Source of the DNA: Bacteroidota bacterium
Lineage (GTDB): Bacteria > Bacteroidota > Ignavibacteria > SZUA-365
Direction of reading: 5' to 3'
Assembly: GCA_023432805.1 (NCBI GenBank)
Contig: JAEYUG010000077.1
Coordinates: 1-59,800, forward strand
DNA: 59,800 bases
In this document: positions 1 through 7,445 of the stretch, in pieces
Numbering within the stretch: the stretch's first letter is position 1
How the letters are laid out: every line of letters begins with the position of its first letter
Notes under the pieces: model-generated
What the model saw: the letters and a program-made list of their open reading frames with translations, nothing else
What the model was told of the DNA's origin: nothing
The model's database searches: none
Made by a program: the position numbers and the translations under genes

Positions 1-195
1 TCCGCATGTACTCCCGTGACGGACGCGCACGCGCCCGGCACGGCTTCCCCCGGCAGCATCGCACACCCCTTCTCTCCGCGCAGGCCTCTTGCGCACCCCC
101 GCTTCCCTGCGTACATTTCCCTTCTCATCCCGTACGTGATCACCGGCAGACTGCACGGTATCGACGCACCTGTTCACTTCAGCAAGGAGCGCCTC
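1..195. other. Left edge, no supported gene
   Basis: No gene is supported here. Open frames run through the stretch, but they have no ribosome-binding site and no recognisable protein. One is only an upstream extension of the CBS-domain gene, whose proper start is at 196. The end of an upstream gene may lie outside the window. Confidence 0.5.
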
Positions 196-630
196 ATGAC
201 ACTCGCAATGATCCTCCGCGAGAAGGGATCCCACGTGATCTCCATCTCCCCGGCCCACACCGTCAAGGATGCGGCCGACCGTCTGGTCGAACACAACATC
301 GGCGCCCTGCTCGTGCTTGACGGCGGAGAGCCCTGCGGCATCATCACCGAGCGCGACATTCTGCGTCTCTGCAGCCGTGATCCGCTGCTGCTCACGACAC
401 AGACGGTGGAAACGGTGATGAGCAGGAATCTCCGGACCGCACGCCCCGAACACAGCGTCGACGACGCGCTCGCGATCATGACCGGAACGCGCATCCGCCA
501 TCTTCCCGTCATCGGCGACGCGGGAGTGGCCGGCATGGTGTCGATCGGCGATCTCGTCAAGTCGCAGCTCGAAGAGCGGGCGGTGACCATCAATCACCTG
601 ACCGACTACATCACCGGCACCCGCATCTGA
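196..630 (+). CDS. Tandem CBS-domain protein
   Basis: A 144-residue protein made almost entirely of two CBS domains (about residues 6-62 and 71-130). Such stand-alone pairs bind adenosine nucleotides and act as energy or redox sensors; the partner is not evident here. Both repeats show the usual pattern, for example GIITERDIL in the first and IRHLPVIGD followed by GMVSIGDLV in the second. I chose the ATG at 196 because AAGGAG lies just upstream; the open frame reaches back to 16 but the extension looks non-coding. The next gene begins 7 nt after the stop, so they are probably co-transcribed. Confidence 0.85.
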   Translation: MTLAMILREKGSHVISISPAHTVKDAADRLVEHNIGALLVLDGGEPCGIITERDILRLCSRDPLLLTTQTVETVMSRNLRTARPEHSVDDALAIMTGTRIRHLPVIGDAGVAGMVSIGDLVKSQLEERAVTINHLTDYITGTRI

Positions 631-637
631 TGCCGGT

Positions 638-1174
638 GTGCAGTCCTTCGCCCTTGCCCTGAAAACCGCCGCGCTGCTGGTGCTCGGCAGCACCGGCTGG
701 CATCTGACGTTCACCTATGCTCCCGCCGCACCGGGCTACCGGCCGCCGATGCACATCATGCTCGTCGACACGCTCATCCTCATCATCCACGAGGCGGGGC
801 ACTTCTTCTTCCGTCCCCTCGGCGACATGCTCTATTTCATGGGCGGGACGATCTTCCAGGTCCTCTTTCCCCTCGCCGTGGCTGTGGTCGTCTGGCTCCG
901 TTGGCGCGACCACACCGTCTACCCGCTCTTCCTCGTCGGCTGGGCGCTGGTTAACGGCGCGGTCTACATCACCGATGCGCCCTTCCGCCTGCTGCGTCTG
1001 ATCGGCCGGGGCACCCTGCATGACTGGCACCACGTCCTCCTCAACCTCAACATGCTCGACGACGCAGTCATCATCGGCGCCTGGGTCAATCTCGCGGGGG
1101 TTGCCGTCATGATCATCGCGCTGTGCATGGGGGGATGGTTCGTCGTGCGTGACTTCCGCATATTGCGTGCGTAA
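638..1174 (+). CDS. Small integral membrane protein with HExxH motif
   Basis: A 178-residue protein with about four hydrophobic segments. A HEAGH motif (residues 51-55) sits at the end of the hydrophobic stretch LVDTLILII, as in M50/site-2-type zinc proteases. A later NLNMLDD segment could play the part of the second metal-binding motif, but it does not match the M50 LDG signature well. I therefore call it only a possible membrane metalloprotease-like protein. The start is a GTG 7 nt after the CBS gene; no in-frame ATG fits better. It lies between the CBS protein and an aminotransferase, apparently in one transcript. Confidence 0.6.
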   Translation: MQSFALALKTAALLVLGSTGWHLTFTYAPAAPGYRPPMHIMLVDTLILIIHEAGHFFFRPLGDMLYFMGGTIFQVLFPLAVAVVVWLRWRDHTVYPLFLVGWALVNGAVYITDAPFRLLRLIGRGTLHDWHHVLLNLNMLDDAVIIGAWVNLAGVAVMIIALCMGGWFVVRDFRILRA

Positions 1175-1236
1175 GGCACGGACCCTCGACCGCCGTGCAT
1201 CCCGCATCACCCATCGGAAGCCTCCTCCACCTCCCC

Positions 1237-2430
1237 ATGACACCCGCACCGCGCAGATCCCCCCTGCTGCATCCAGCCGCGTCGCATCGCCTCGCCGCCG
1301 TGCCACCCACGATCTTCGCCACCATGAGCCGGCTCGCAGCCGAACACAATGCCGTGAACCTGGGTCAGGGATTTCCGGATTTCGATGGTCCCTCGTGGAT
1401 CATGGATGAAGCGCTTGCCGCGATGCGCGCCGGGAGGAACCAGTATGCACCGATGCCGGGCGTGCTTGCGCTGCGCCGCGCGGTGGCAGCGTACCAGAAG
1501 GGGCACTACGGACTCGACTGGGATCCGGAGTCGGAGATCACGGTCTGCGCGGGTGCCACCGAGGCCCTGTTCAGTGCGATGCTGGCGATGATCGATCCCG
1601 GGGACGAGGTGGTGATGTTCGAGCCGTTCTACGACTCGCATCAGGCCAATGTGCTGCTCGCGGGCGGCGTGCCGCGCTACGTGACCCTGCATGCACCGGA
1701 TTTCCATTTCGATGCCGGGGAGCTCGAGCGGGCGCTCACTCCACGCACGCGGATGCTCATTCTGAACAATCCCGACAATCCCACCGGCAAAGTGTTCCGA
1801 CGCGATGAGCTCGAGGCAATCGCCGACATCGCGCGCTGGCGCGATCTGGTCGTGCTCAGCGACGAGGTGTACGAGTTCCTCACCTACGACGGTGCACGGC
1901 ACATCGCATTCGCGACGCTGCCGGGTATGCGCAAGCGCACGATCGCAATCTCATCGACGGGCAAGACCTTCGGAATGACGGGCTGGAAGATCGGGTATGC
2001 GATGGCGGCTCCAGAACTGACCGCAGCGATCCGTTCCGTGCACCAGTTCGTCACCTTCGCGGTGAACACGCCGGGTCAGCATGCGATGGCACACGCACTT
2101 TCGCGGCTCGATGCCTATCTGCCGGAATTCCGCGCCCTGTATGCGTCCAGACGCGCGCAGCTCCACGAGGCGCTCCGCGACACGGTGTTCACTCCCCACA
2201 TGCCCGCAGGCACGTACTTCATGATGGCGGATCTGCCGGTTGGTTCTCCCGATGACGTCGCGGTTGCCATGGACCTCGTCACACGTGCGGGTGTGGCGGT
2301 GATTCCCCCTTCGGCCTTCTATGCGGTGTCGTATGAAGGCACGCGCATGTTGCGCTTCTGTTTCGCCAAAACGGAGGAAACGATACGCGCAGGCGCCGGG
2401 CGCCTGCGCGAGTATCGAATCTCTGAATGA
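1237..2430 (+). CDS. Methionine-type PLP aminotransferase (YbdL family)
   Basis: Class I/II fold-type I aminotransferase of 397 residues, most like E. coli YbdL, which transaminates methionine and related oxo acids. Visible motifs are NLGQGFPDFDGP near the N-terminus, NQYAPMPG, the aspartate region NNPDNPTGK, SDEVYE, and the PLP lysine in STGKTFGMTGWK (about residue 243). The ATG at 1237 gives the N-terminal length seen in YbdL; the frame is open to a GTG at 1195. There is no clear Shine-Dalgarno. The 3' end contains a 23-nt perfect palindrome (2387-2409). The gene ends 23 nt before the convergent DUF883-like gene. Confidence 0.88.
   Translation: MTPAPRRSPLLHPAASHRLAAVPPTIFATMSRLAAEHNAVNLGQGFPDFDGPSWIMDEALAAMRAGRNQYAPMPGVLALRRAVAAYQKGHYGLDWDPESEITVCAGATEALFSAMLAMIDPGDEVVMFEPFYDSHQANVLLAGGVPRYVTLHAPDFHFDAGELERALTPRTRMLILNNPDNPTGKVFRRDELEAIADIARWRDLVVLSDEVYEFLTYDGARHIAFATLPGMRKRTIAISSTGKTFGMTGWKIGYAMAAPELTAAIRSVHQFVTFAVNTPGQHAMAHALSRLDAYLPEFRALYASRRAQLHEALRDTVFTPHMPAGTYFMMADLPVGSPDDVAVAMDLVTRAGVAVIPPSAFYAVSYEGTRMLRFCFAKTEETIRAGAGRLREYRISE
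2381..2417. repeat. Palindrome in the 3' end of the aminotransferase gene
   Basis: Arms GCGCAGGCGCC and GGCGCCTGCGC (2387-2397 and 2399-2409) are perfect reverse complements around a single base. The flanking CGATAC and GTATCG extend the pairing after a 2-nt bulge. It lies inside the last codons of the aminotransferase and close to the convergent gene end. It may fold into a strong hairpin in RNA from either strand and help to terminate or stabilise the convergent transcripts. Confidence 0.6.
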
Positions 2431-2453
2431 TTCGCAGCCGCGGCGGAACGTGA

Positions 2454-2723
2454 TCAGTCGCGACGGCTGGAAACAACGCCGATGAGCGTTCCGAGCAGCA
2501 TGCCCACGCCGAGTGCGCCGAGCACCGCCGAAAACGGATGCAGCTTGATGTAGTCTTCGGACTTCTGCACCGCCGGCTGAATGCTCTCATCGCGAATGCG
2601 CTGGATCTTCTCCTTCGCACCCGCCTGGAAATCCGCCGCCTTCTGACGAATGTTGTCCGTCATCGCCTGTGACTTTTGCTGAAGATCTTCCTTCAGCTCG
2701 GTGATACCCTCTTTGAGCTCCAT
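2454..2723 (-). CDS. DUF883/YtxH-like membrane-anchored helical protein
   Basis: An 89-residue protein with a charged helical N-terminal part, LKEGITELKED onward and rich in K, E and Q to about residue 58. It is followed by a hydrophobic, glycine-rich C-terminal segment (HPFSAVLGALGVGMLLGTLIG) and a short SSRRD tail. This is the architecture of ElaB/YqjD (DUF883) and YtxH proteins, which are inner-membrane proteins, some linked to ribosomes or stress. The ATG at 2723 has GAGGAG upstream, so the longer frame is not used. It is convergent with the aminotransferase and divergent from manA. Confidence 0.72.
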   Translation of the reverse strand: MELKEGITELKEDLQQKSQAMTDNIRQKAADFQAGAKEKIQRIRDESIQPAVQKSEDYIKLHPFSAVLGALGVGMLLGTLIGVVSSRRD

Positions 2724-2858
2724 TTCCGACTCCTCTCTAGAACATGAGTGTGGGGAAAAACTACGATCCCCGCCAGACAGGAACAAGGTCTATTTTTCGT
2801 CGACATCGAGCGTCCTCTCCGTAGTTGGGACCGCGACGTTCTTCCACTAAGTTTGCAC

Positions 2859-3926
2859 ATGGATGCACCCGCATATCCGCTTGTCTTCGACCCCGTCCTT
2901 CGTGATTACATATGGGGAGGACGCCGCCTTGAAACGCTCTTTGGACGCAGGCTTCCACCGGGCATCACCGCCGAGAGCTGGGAGATTTCCGGCCATCCCA
3001 CCGCAGCCACGCACGTTGCACAGGGCACGCATGCCGGCTCGCTGCTGACCGACCTCACCACGACATACGGCGAACAGCTCTGTGGGACCCGAGCGCAGGC
3101 CATGCTTGCCCGCGGCAGATTCCCGTTGCTCGTCAAGTTGCTCGACGCCGCCCAAGCGCTCTCGCTGCAGGTGCACCCCGACAATGCGTATGCGGCGCAG
3201 CACGAGCAGGGCGAACTCGGCAAGACCGAGATGTGGTACATCCTCCACGCCGATCCCGATGCGCATCTGATCTTCGGCTTTGCCCGCGACGTCACCTGCG
3301 GGGAGTTCCGATCAGCTCTCGCGGCAGGCGCTCCCGAGCCGCTGCTGCACAGACTGCCGGTTGCGGCGGGGGATGCGGTGTTCATCCCTGCAGGATCGGT
3401 GCACGCGATCATGCAGGGCATCGTGCTCGTGGAAATCCAGCAGAACTCCGATACGACCTACCGGGTGTGGGACTGGGGCCGCACGGGCGCCGACGGCACC
3501 CCACGCGCCCTGCACATCGACAAGGCGTGCGAGGTCATCAACTTCTCGCAGATTCGTCCCGGCGTCTGCATACCGCTTCCCCCGGGCGGGGCGGCGGGCG
3601 CGCGAAGCCTCGTCCGCACGGGAGGCTCTGACGCATCCTCCCTCACGCATGAGCTGCTCGTCGACGCACCCGAGTTCCGCATCGAACGCGTGCGCATGTC
3701 TGCCGGCTGCGAGGTCGCGTCGGAGCTCGATGGCGCGACCTTCGAAATCTGGATTTGTGTGGAAGGATCTGCGCGGGTCGCGACCGCCGCCGGCATGGCG
3801 GAACTGCCCGCGGTACGCAGCGCGCTCGTGCCCGCACACGCGGGCACGACGTACATCACGGCGGAAGCCCCCGTGACGCTGCTGCGGGTGTACCTCGCCG
3901 ACGAAAAAGAAAAAATGTCGGAATGA
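2859..3926 (+). CDS. manA: Mannose-6-phosphate isomerase, class I
   Basis: Cupin-fold zinc enzyme of 355 residues interconverting mannose-6-phosphate and fructose-6-phosphate, which supplies GDP-mannose for surface glycans. Zinc and active-site signatures are visible: LQVHPDN (about 103-109), GKTEMWYIL (about 121-129) and the later GSVHAI histidine. The N-terminal DYIWGG motif is typical. The length is that of the short bacterial (Bacillus-type) form with a second cupin-like C-terminal part. The frame is open upstream to 2748, but the ATG at 2859 gives the family N-terminus. It is monocistronic as far as can be seen. Confidence 0.9.
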   Translation: MDAPAYPLVFDPVLRDYIWGGRRLETLFGRRLPPGITAESWEISGHPTAATHVAQGTHAGSLLTDLTTTYGEQLCGTRAQAMLARGRFPLLVKLLDAAQALSLQVHPDNAYAAQHEQGELGKTEMWYILHADPDAHLIFGFARDVTCGEFRSALAAGAPEPLLHRLPVAAGDAVFIPAGSVHAIMQGIVLVEIQQNSDTTYRVWDWGRTGADGTPRALHIDKACEVINFSQIRPGVCIPLPPGGAAGARSLVRTGGSDASSLTHELLVDAPEFRIERVRMSAGCEVASELDGATFEIWICVEGSARVATAAGMAELPAVRSALVPAHAGTTYITAEAPVTLLRVYLADEKEKMSE

Positions 3927-4008
3927 CGAACATCGACGGCTGTTTTGCGTACGTGTCGGTACTGCATGCATGTACAGGACAACCAACACCGATTTCAAGG
4001 AGCACGCA

Positions 4009-4389
4009 ATGAAACACCATCGACTTCTGTTTCCCCTTCTCACCGCCGCGCTGATCGGCGCATCCACACTCACCGGCTGTGCACCGACGGCCCTCATGCC
4101 GGGCGCCGAACGCGTGCGCCTCACGCAGGAGGAACCGAAGGGCTGCGAGTATCTCGGCGAGGTTATCGGCGATCAGGGCGGTTCGCTGTCGGGTCCCCTG
4201 ACCAGCAACGCCAATCTCGAACGCGGCGCGCTCAACGATCTGAAGAACCGCGCCTTTCAGATGGGCGGAACGGTCGTGTATCTGATCGCGAATCGTGCGG
4301 GACAGACGGCGAGCATCAATCGCGACGGCGGCAGCTCGCAGCAGACCAACGTCGTGTACATCGGCGCCGTGTACCGCTGCAGGGAATGA
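4009..4389 (+). CDS. DUF4156-type lipoprotein
   Basis: A 126-residue protein with a lipoprotein signal ending in LTGC (Cys24). The mature part has the DUF4156 pattern: RVRLTQEEPKGCEYLGEV, then a block with NDLKNRAFQMGGTVV and a final VYRCRE with a second cysteine. The family is found in envelopes of Gram-negative bacteria and has no firm function. AAGGAG at 3997-4002 fixes the ATG at 4009. It converges on sthA with a 15-nt gap. Confidence 0.82.
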   Translation: MKHHRLLFPLLTAALIGASTLTGCAPTALMPGAERVRLTQEEPKGCEYLGEVIGDQGGSLSGPLTSNANLERGALNDLKNRAFQMGGTVVYLIANRAGQTASINRDGGSSQQTNVVYIGAVYRCRE

Positions 4390-4404
4390 GCCGGGCGAAG
4401 GAGA

Positions 4405-5802
4405 TCAGAAGATCCGGTTCATGCCGTTGAGCGCCGCGACGCGGTAGGCTTCCGCCATGGTGGGATAGTTGAACGTGGTGGTCGTGAAGAATTCGAGGCT
4501 GTTCGCGGTGCCTTCCTGCATCATCACGGCCTGGCCGATGTGGAGAATCTCGGCGGCCTGATAGCCGAAGCAGTGGATGCCGAGCAGCTCGAGCGTATCG
4601 CGATGAAAGAGGATCTTGAGCATGCCGGTGCGATGCCCGGTGATCTGCGCACGCGCGATCGTCTTGAAGAACGCATGCCCGACTTCGTATGGCACGCGTT
4701 CGGCCGTAAGTTCGCGCTCGGTCTTGCCGAGGGTTGAAATCTCGGGCGTCGTGTAGATGCCAGTGGGAATGCCCCGCACGAGACGACGGTCAATGCGCCC
4801 CTCACCGATGATCGTGCCGACAAAGCGTCCCTGATCGTACGCGGCGCTCGACAACGCTGGGAACCCGATGATGTCGCCCACCGCGAAGATGTGCGGCTGT
4901 GTCGTGCGGTAGTCCTCGTCGACAACGAGATTGCCGCGATGATCGATCTGGATGCCCAGCGCCTCGAGTCCCATCCCGTTGGAATTGCCCGTGCGACCGT
5001 TCGCCCAGAGCAGCACGTCGCTCTTGATCTTCTTGCCGGTCTTCATATGCAGTATCACCCCGTCGTCGATGACCTCAACCCGCTCGTACTCCTCGTTGTG
5101 TCTGATCAGCACGCCCTGGTCGCGCAGATGGTAGCTCAGCGCGTCTGTGATCTCGTCGTCGAGAAATTCAAGCAGACGCGCGCGCGTGTTGATGAGGTTG
5201 ATCTTGATGCCGAGACCGCGGAACGCCGAGGCGTATTCGCAGCCGATCACACCGGCACCGTAGATGGTCAGGGACTTCGGCACTTCGGTGATCCCCAGCA
5301 CCGAATCGCTGTCGAGCACGCGGGGGGATGAGAAATCCACGTCGGGGGGATGGTAGGGACGCGAACCTGCGGCAATGACAAACGCATCTGCCGAGTACCG
5401 GCGCGTGGTACCCGCGCTGTCGAGCACGTCGATCGTGTGGGGATCGATGAAGCTCGCATGTCCCCCGATCACGTCGATGCGGTTGCGGCTGTAGTAGCCC
5501 CGCCGCTCCTCGACCTGCTCGTCGACCACGCGCCAGACCGCAGCCATCACGTCCGAGTAAGACATCTGGAAATCCGCCAGCGCGTTCTCGAACACGTGCG
5601 TGCGGCGAATCTCCGAGAGCTGCTGGATCACGTGAATCAGCGACTTGCTCGGAATCGTGCCGAGATGTGTGCAGCCCCCGCCGACGCGCAGATAGCGCTC
5701 GACGATCGCGACCGACTTGCCCGACTTCGCCGCCTTGATGGAGGCTCCCTCGCCACCGGGACCACTCCCGATGACGATCAGATCATAGTGCTTTTCGTCC
5801 AT
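4405..5802 (-). CDS. sthA: Soluble pyridine nucleotide transhydrogenase
   Basis: FAD flavoprotein of 465 residues that transfers hydride between NADPH and NAD+ in the cytoplasm. It follows E. coli SthA closely through its whole length: FAD-binding VIGSGPGGEG near the N-terminus, VGGGCTHLGTIPSKSLIH, GSRPYHPPDVDF, the NAD(P)-binding YGAGVIGCEYAS, the second FAD motif FAVGDIIGFP, and the C-terminal TTFNYPTMAEAYRVAALNG. As in other SthA proteins, the second redox cysteine of disulfide reductases is absent. The gene is alone on its strand, between the DUF4156 gene and msrB. Confidence 0.96.
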   Translation of the reverse strand: MDEKHYDLIVIGSGPGGEGASIKAAKSGKSVAIVERYLRVGGGCTHLGTIPSKSLIHVIQQLSEIRRTHVFENALADFQMSYSDVMAAVWRVVDEQVEERRGYYSRNRIDVIGGHASFIDPHTIDVLDSAGTTRRYSADAFVIAAGSRPYHPPDVDFSSPRVLDSDSVLGITEVPKSLTIYGAGVIGCEYASAFRGLGIKINLINTRARLLEFLDDEITDALSYHLRDQGVLIRHNEEYERVEVIDDGVILHMKTGKKIKSDVLLWANGRTGNSNGMGLEALGIQIDHRGNLVVDEDYRTTQPHIFAVGDIIGFPALSSAAYDQGRFVGTIIGEGRIDRRLVRGIPTGIYTTPEISTLGKTERELTAERVPYEVGHAFFKTIARAQITGHRTGMLKILFHRDTLELLGIHCFGYQAAEILHIGQAVMMQEGTANSLEFFTTTTFNYPTMAEAYRVAALNGMNRIF

Positions 5803-5864
5803 GTCACTGCTGATGTGCGTGTATTACGGACGAAATGTACCGCATTTCACGCACACCTGAAAAA

Positions 5865-6458
5865 TCAGGGCGCTTTCTCGTCCTTCGCCGCCGGCTTGAA
5901 CTCGAGCGAGGCCGAGTTGATGCAGTAGCGCAACCCCGTCGGCCTGGGTCCGTCGTCGAACACATGCCCGAGATGCCCGCCACAGCGCGCGCAGGTCACC
6001 TCGGTGCGGATCATCCCGTAACTTGCGTCGCGGTGCTCTGCCACGCGATCCGTATCCAGCGGCTCCCAGTAGCTCGGCCAGCCACTGCCCGAATCGTACT
6101 TCGTCTCCGAGCTGAACAGCTCGGCCCCGCAGCCCGCGCACACATACATGCCCGCGTCCTTCTTGTCGTAGTACACCCCCGTGAACGCCCGCTCGGTCCC
6201 CTTCTGGCGCAAAACCCTATACTTCTCCGGAGACAGCCGCTCGCGCCACTCTTCGTCACTGATGTTCAACGTACCGCTCATCGCAGTTCCTTTCGTCATG
6301 GTGGATGGATCAGAGCCCTCGGGCACCGCGCAGGATGTCCCGACAACCAGTGCCGTCGTATCGGCAGCGGGTGGGACGCTTCCTTCGCCGCCTGCCCCCG
6401 CCTCCTGTCCGCAGGCGGACATGTTCACGGCAAGCAGCAGCACGGCCACGTGACGCAT
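5865..6458 (-). CDS. msrB: Peptide-methionine (R)-S-oxide reductase, predicted lipoprotein form
   Basis: Reduces methionine-R-sulfoxide in proteins. The catalytic domain holds two zinc CxxC pairs (CAGC, CARC) and the redox cysteine in RYCINS. The chosen ATG overlaps the stop of the PIN-toxin gene as TGATG and gives 197 residues with a lipoprotein-like leader (VLLLAVNMSAC), followed by a linker rich in G, P and S. A second ATG at 6281 has AAAGGA 8 nt upstream and would make a 138-residue cytoplasmic enzyme, the usual MsrB length. Both products may be made. In-frame ATGs also exist at 6488 and 6503. Confidence 0.88.
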   Translation of the reverse strand: MRHVAVLLLAVNMSACGQEAGAGGEGSVPPAADTTALVVGTSCAVPEGSDPSTMTKGTAMSGTLNISDEEWRERLSPEKYRVLRQKGTERAFTGVYYDKKDAGMYVCAGCGAELFSSETKYDSGSGWPSYWEPLDTDRVAEHRDASYGMIRTEVTCARCGGHLGHVFDDGPRPTGLRYCINSASLEFKPAAKDEKAP

Positions 6459-6868
6459 CAGCGCCGTGCGCGAAACAACTGCAGACATTCCTGTGGTGTG
6501 CATACCGTCACTCCGTTTCGTGCATGTTCGGGGTAGTGGACCTGATTGCCCGTCACCAGACACACGGCGCGTGCTGCGATCGCGACCTCGAGAAACGGCT
6601 CGTCGTCGAGATCGGGAAGTCGGACATCAAGGGGAGCGGAAACACATGCGATGCCCGTGTTTTCGATGTACGCCAGCAGCACGTCGACATGCCCCCGGTC
6701 GAAGCCGAACTTCTCGCGCTGCAGCACCTCGCGGTACTCCGAGAGAATCCGTGCATCGTAGCAGGCGACAAGCGAGCCGCCCACGAGCAGGTGCACGATC
6801 TGTCCGCATGCACCGAAGGGTGTCAGCAGGCCCGAGACAAGAACATTCGTATCGACGACAAGGTTCAT
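6458..6868 (-). CDS. PIN-domain ribonuclease toxin
   Basis: A 136-residue PIN-fold protein of the COG1569 type. The first acidic residue lies in VVDTNVLVSGLL, further acids are in SEYREVL and LPDLDDEPFLEVA, and the late VTGNQVHYP region is typical. These proteins are Mg-dependent RNases that act as toxins and are held in check by a small antitoxin. The gene starts 11 nt after the Phd-like antitoxin, with GAGGT upstream. Its stop overlaps the msrB start by one base. Confidence 0.85.
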   Translation of the reverse strand: MNLVVDTNVLVSGLLTPFGACGQIVHLLVGGSLVACYDARILSEYREVLQREKFGFDRGHVDVLLAYIENTGIACVSAPLDVRLPDLDDEPFLEVAIAARAVCLVTGNQVHYPEHARNGVTVCTPQECLQLFRARR

Positions 6869-6879
6869 CCCGGTCGACC

Positions 6880-7167
6880 TCAGCGATGGCGGCCGGCCCG
6901 CACGGCAGCGATCTCAGCATCGATCTCGTCCATCGTCGTCGCATCGCGACCCTTCTCGAGCGACGCACCCTGCAGCTGCAGCGCCGCCTCGATCGCGCGC
7001 GCGCGACGGAAGGCACGCAGGCTCTCCTCGACCGACTCTTCATCGACCGCCGCGAGAATCGCAATCGGACGCCCGTTGCTCGTGATCACCATTTCCCGCT
7101 CGTCCGCAAGCTCCTTCCAGACCTTCGCCGACTCGCTCCGCAGTTCCCGCACACTCAGAAATTTCAC
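6880..7167 (-). CDS. Phd/YefM-type antitoxin
   Basis: A 95-residue protein beginning MKFLSVRELRSES and containing MVITSNGRPIAIL, the classic Phd/YefM DNA-binding dimer domain. The acidic, helical C-terminus (DEIDAEIAAV) would wrap the toxin. I chose the GTG at 7167 because GGAGGT is 6 nt upstream. The open frame extends to 7221, but that part overlaps the likely operator. It neutralises the PIN protein encoded directly downstream and probably autorepresses the pair. Confidence 0.85.
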   Translation of the reverse strand: MKFLSVRELRSESAKVWKELADEREMVITSNGRPIAILAAVDEESVEESLRAFRRARAIEAALQLQGASLEKGRDATTMDEIDAEIAAVRAGRHR

Positions 7168-7187
7168 AATCGTACCTCCATCTGTAT

Positions 7188-7215
7188 ACACAAACGTATG
7201 CACACAAGCGTACGA
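7188..7215. promoter_or_regulatory. Tandem 14-bp repeat, candidate operator of the Phd/PIN pair
   Basis: ACACAAACGTATGC (7188-7201) is followed directly by ACACAAGCGTACGA (7202-7215), 11 of 14 bases identical. They lie 21 nt upstream of the antitoxin GTG, where an autoregulating antitoxin would bind. TGTATACA, a perfect palindrome, overlaps the first copy at its 5' end. Binding is inferred from position. Confidence 0.5.
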
Positions 7216-7250
7216 TTGCAAGCGACTTCGACCACCCCACCGTCACAGGA

Positions 7251-7272
7251 GGACGGACGCCCTCGTCCGTCC
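7251..7272 (-). repeat. Dispersed palindromic repeat, copy A1
   Basis: Core of 22 bp with 9-bp arms GGACGGACG and CGTCCGTCC around a CCCT loop, preceded by CACAGGA. The same 29-bp sequence (including CACAGGA) recurs in reverse complement at 10340-10368, on the other side of the SBBP gene. Related cores occur at 31553, 31595 and 47498 onward. Confidence 0.8.
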
Positions 7273-7281
7273 GAAAGGTCG

Positions 7282-7299
7282 GTGGACGTCCCCGTCCAC
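7282..7299. repeat. Dispersed palindromic repeat, variant copy A2
   Basis: GTGGACGTCCCCGTCCAC has the same hairpin plan as the neighbouring copy A1 but with GTGGACG/CGTCCAC arms. A shorter form, GTGGACGTCCAC, occurs beside copy B1 at 10369-10380. The following sequence up to about 7345 contains further weak matches (GACGGCGAGACGCCGCCCGTCC). Confidence 0.6.
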
Positions 7300-7445
7300 T
7301 GTTGACGAATGCTTCGTGCATCGACGGCGAGACGCCGCCCGTCCATTGGCATTTGTCCGTCGATGCTTGACTTTCCGGATATTGTTGTCCAGTTTACGAG
7401 AGAGGAGTACCGCACGATCCGTTCATCCGTTCCCTGGAGGATTTC

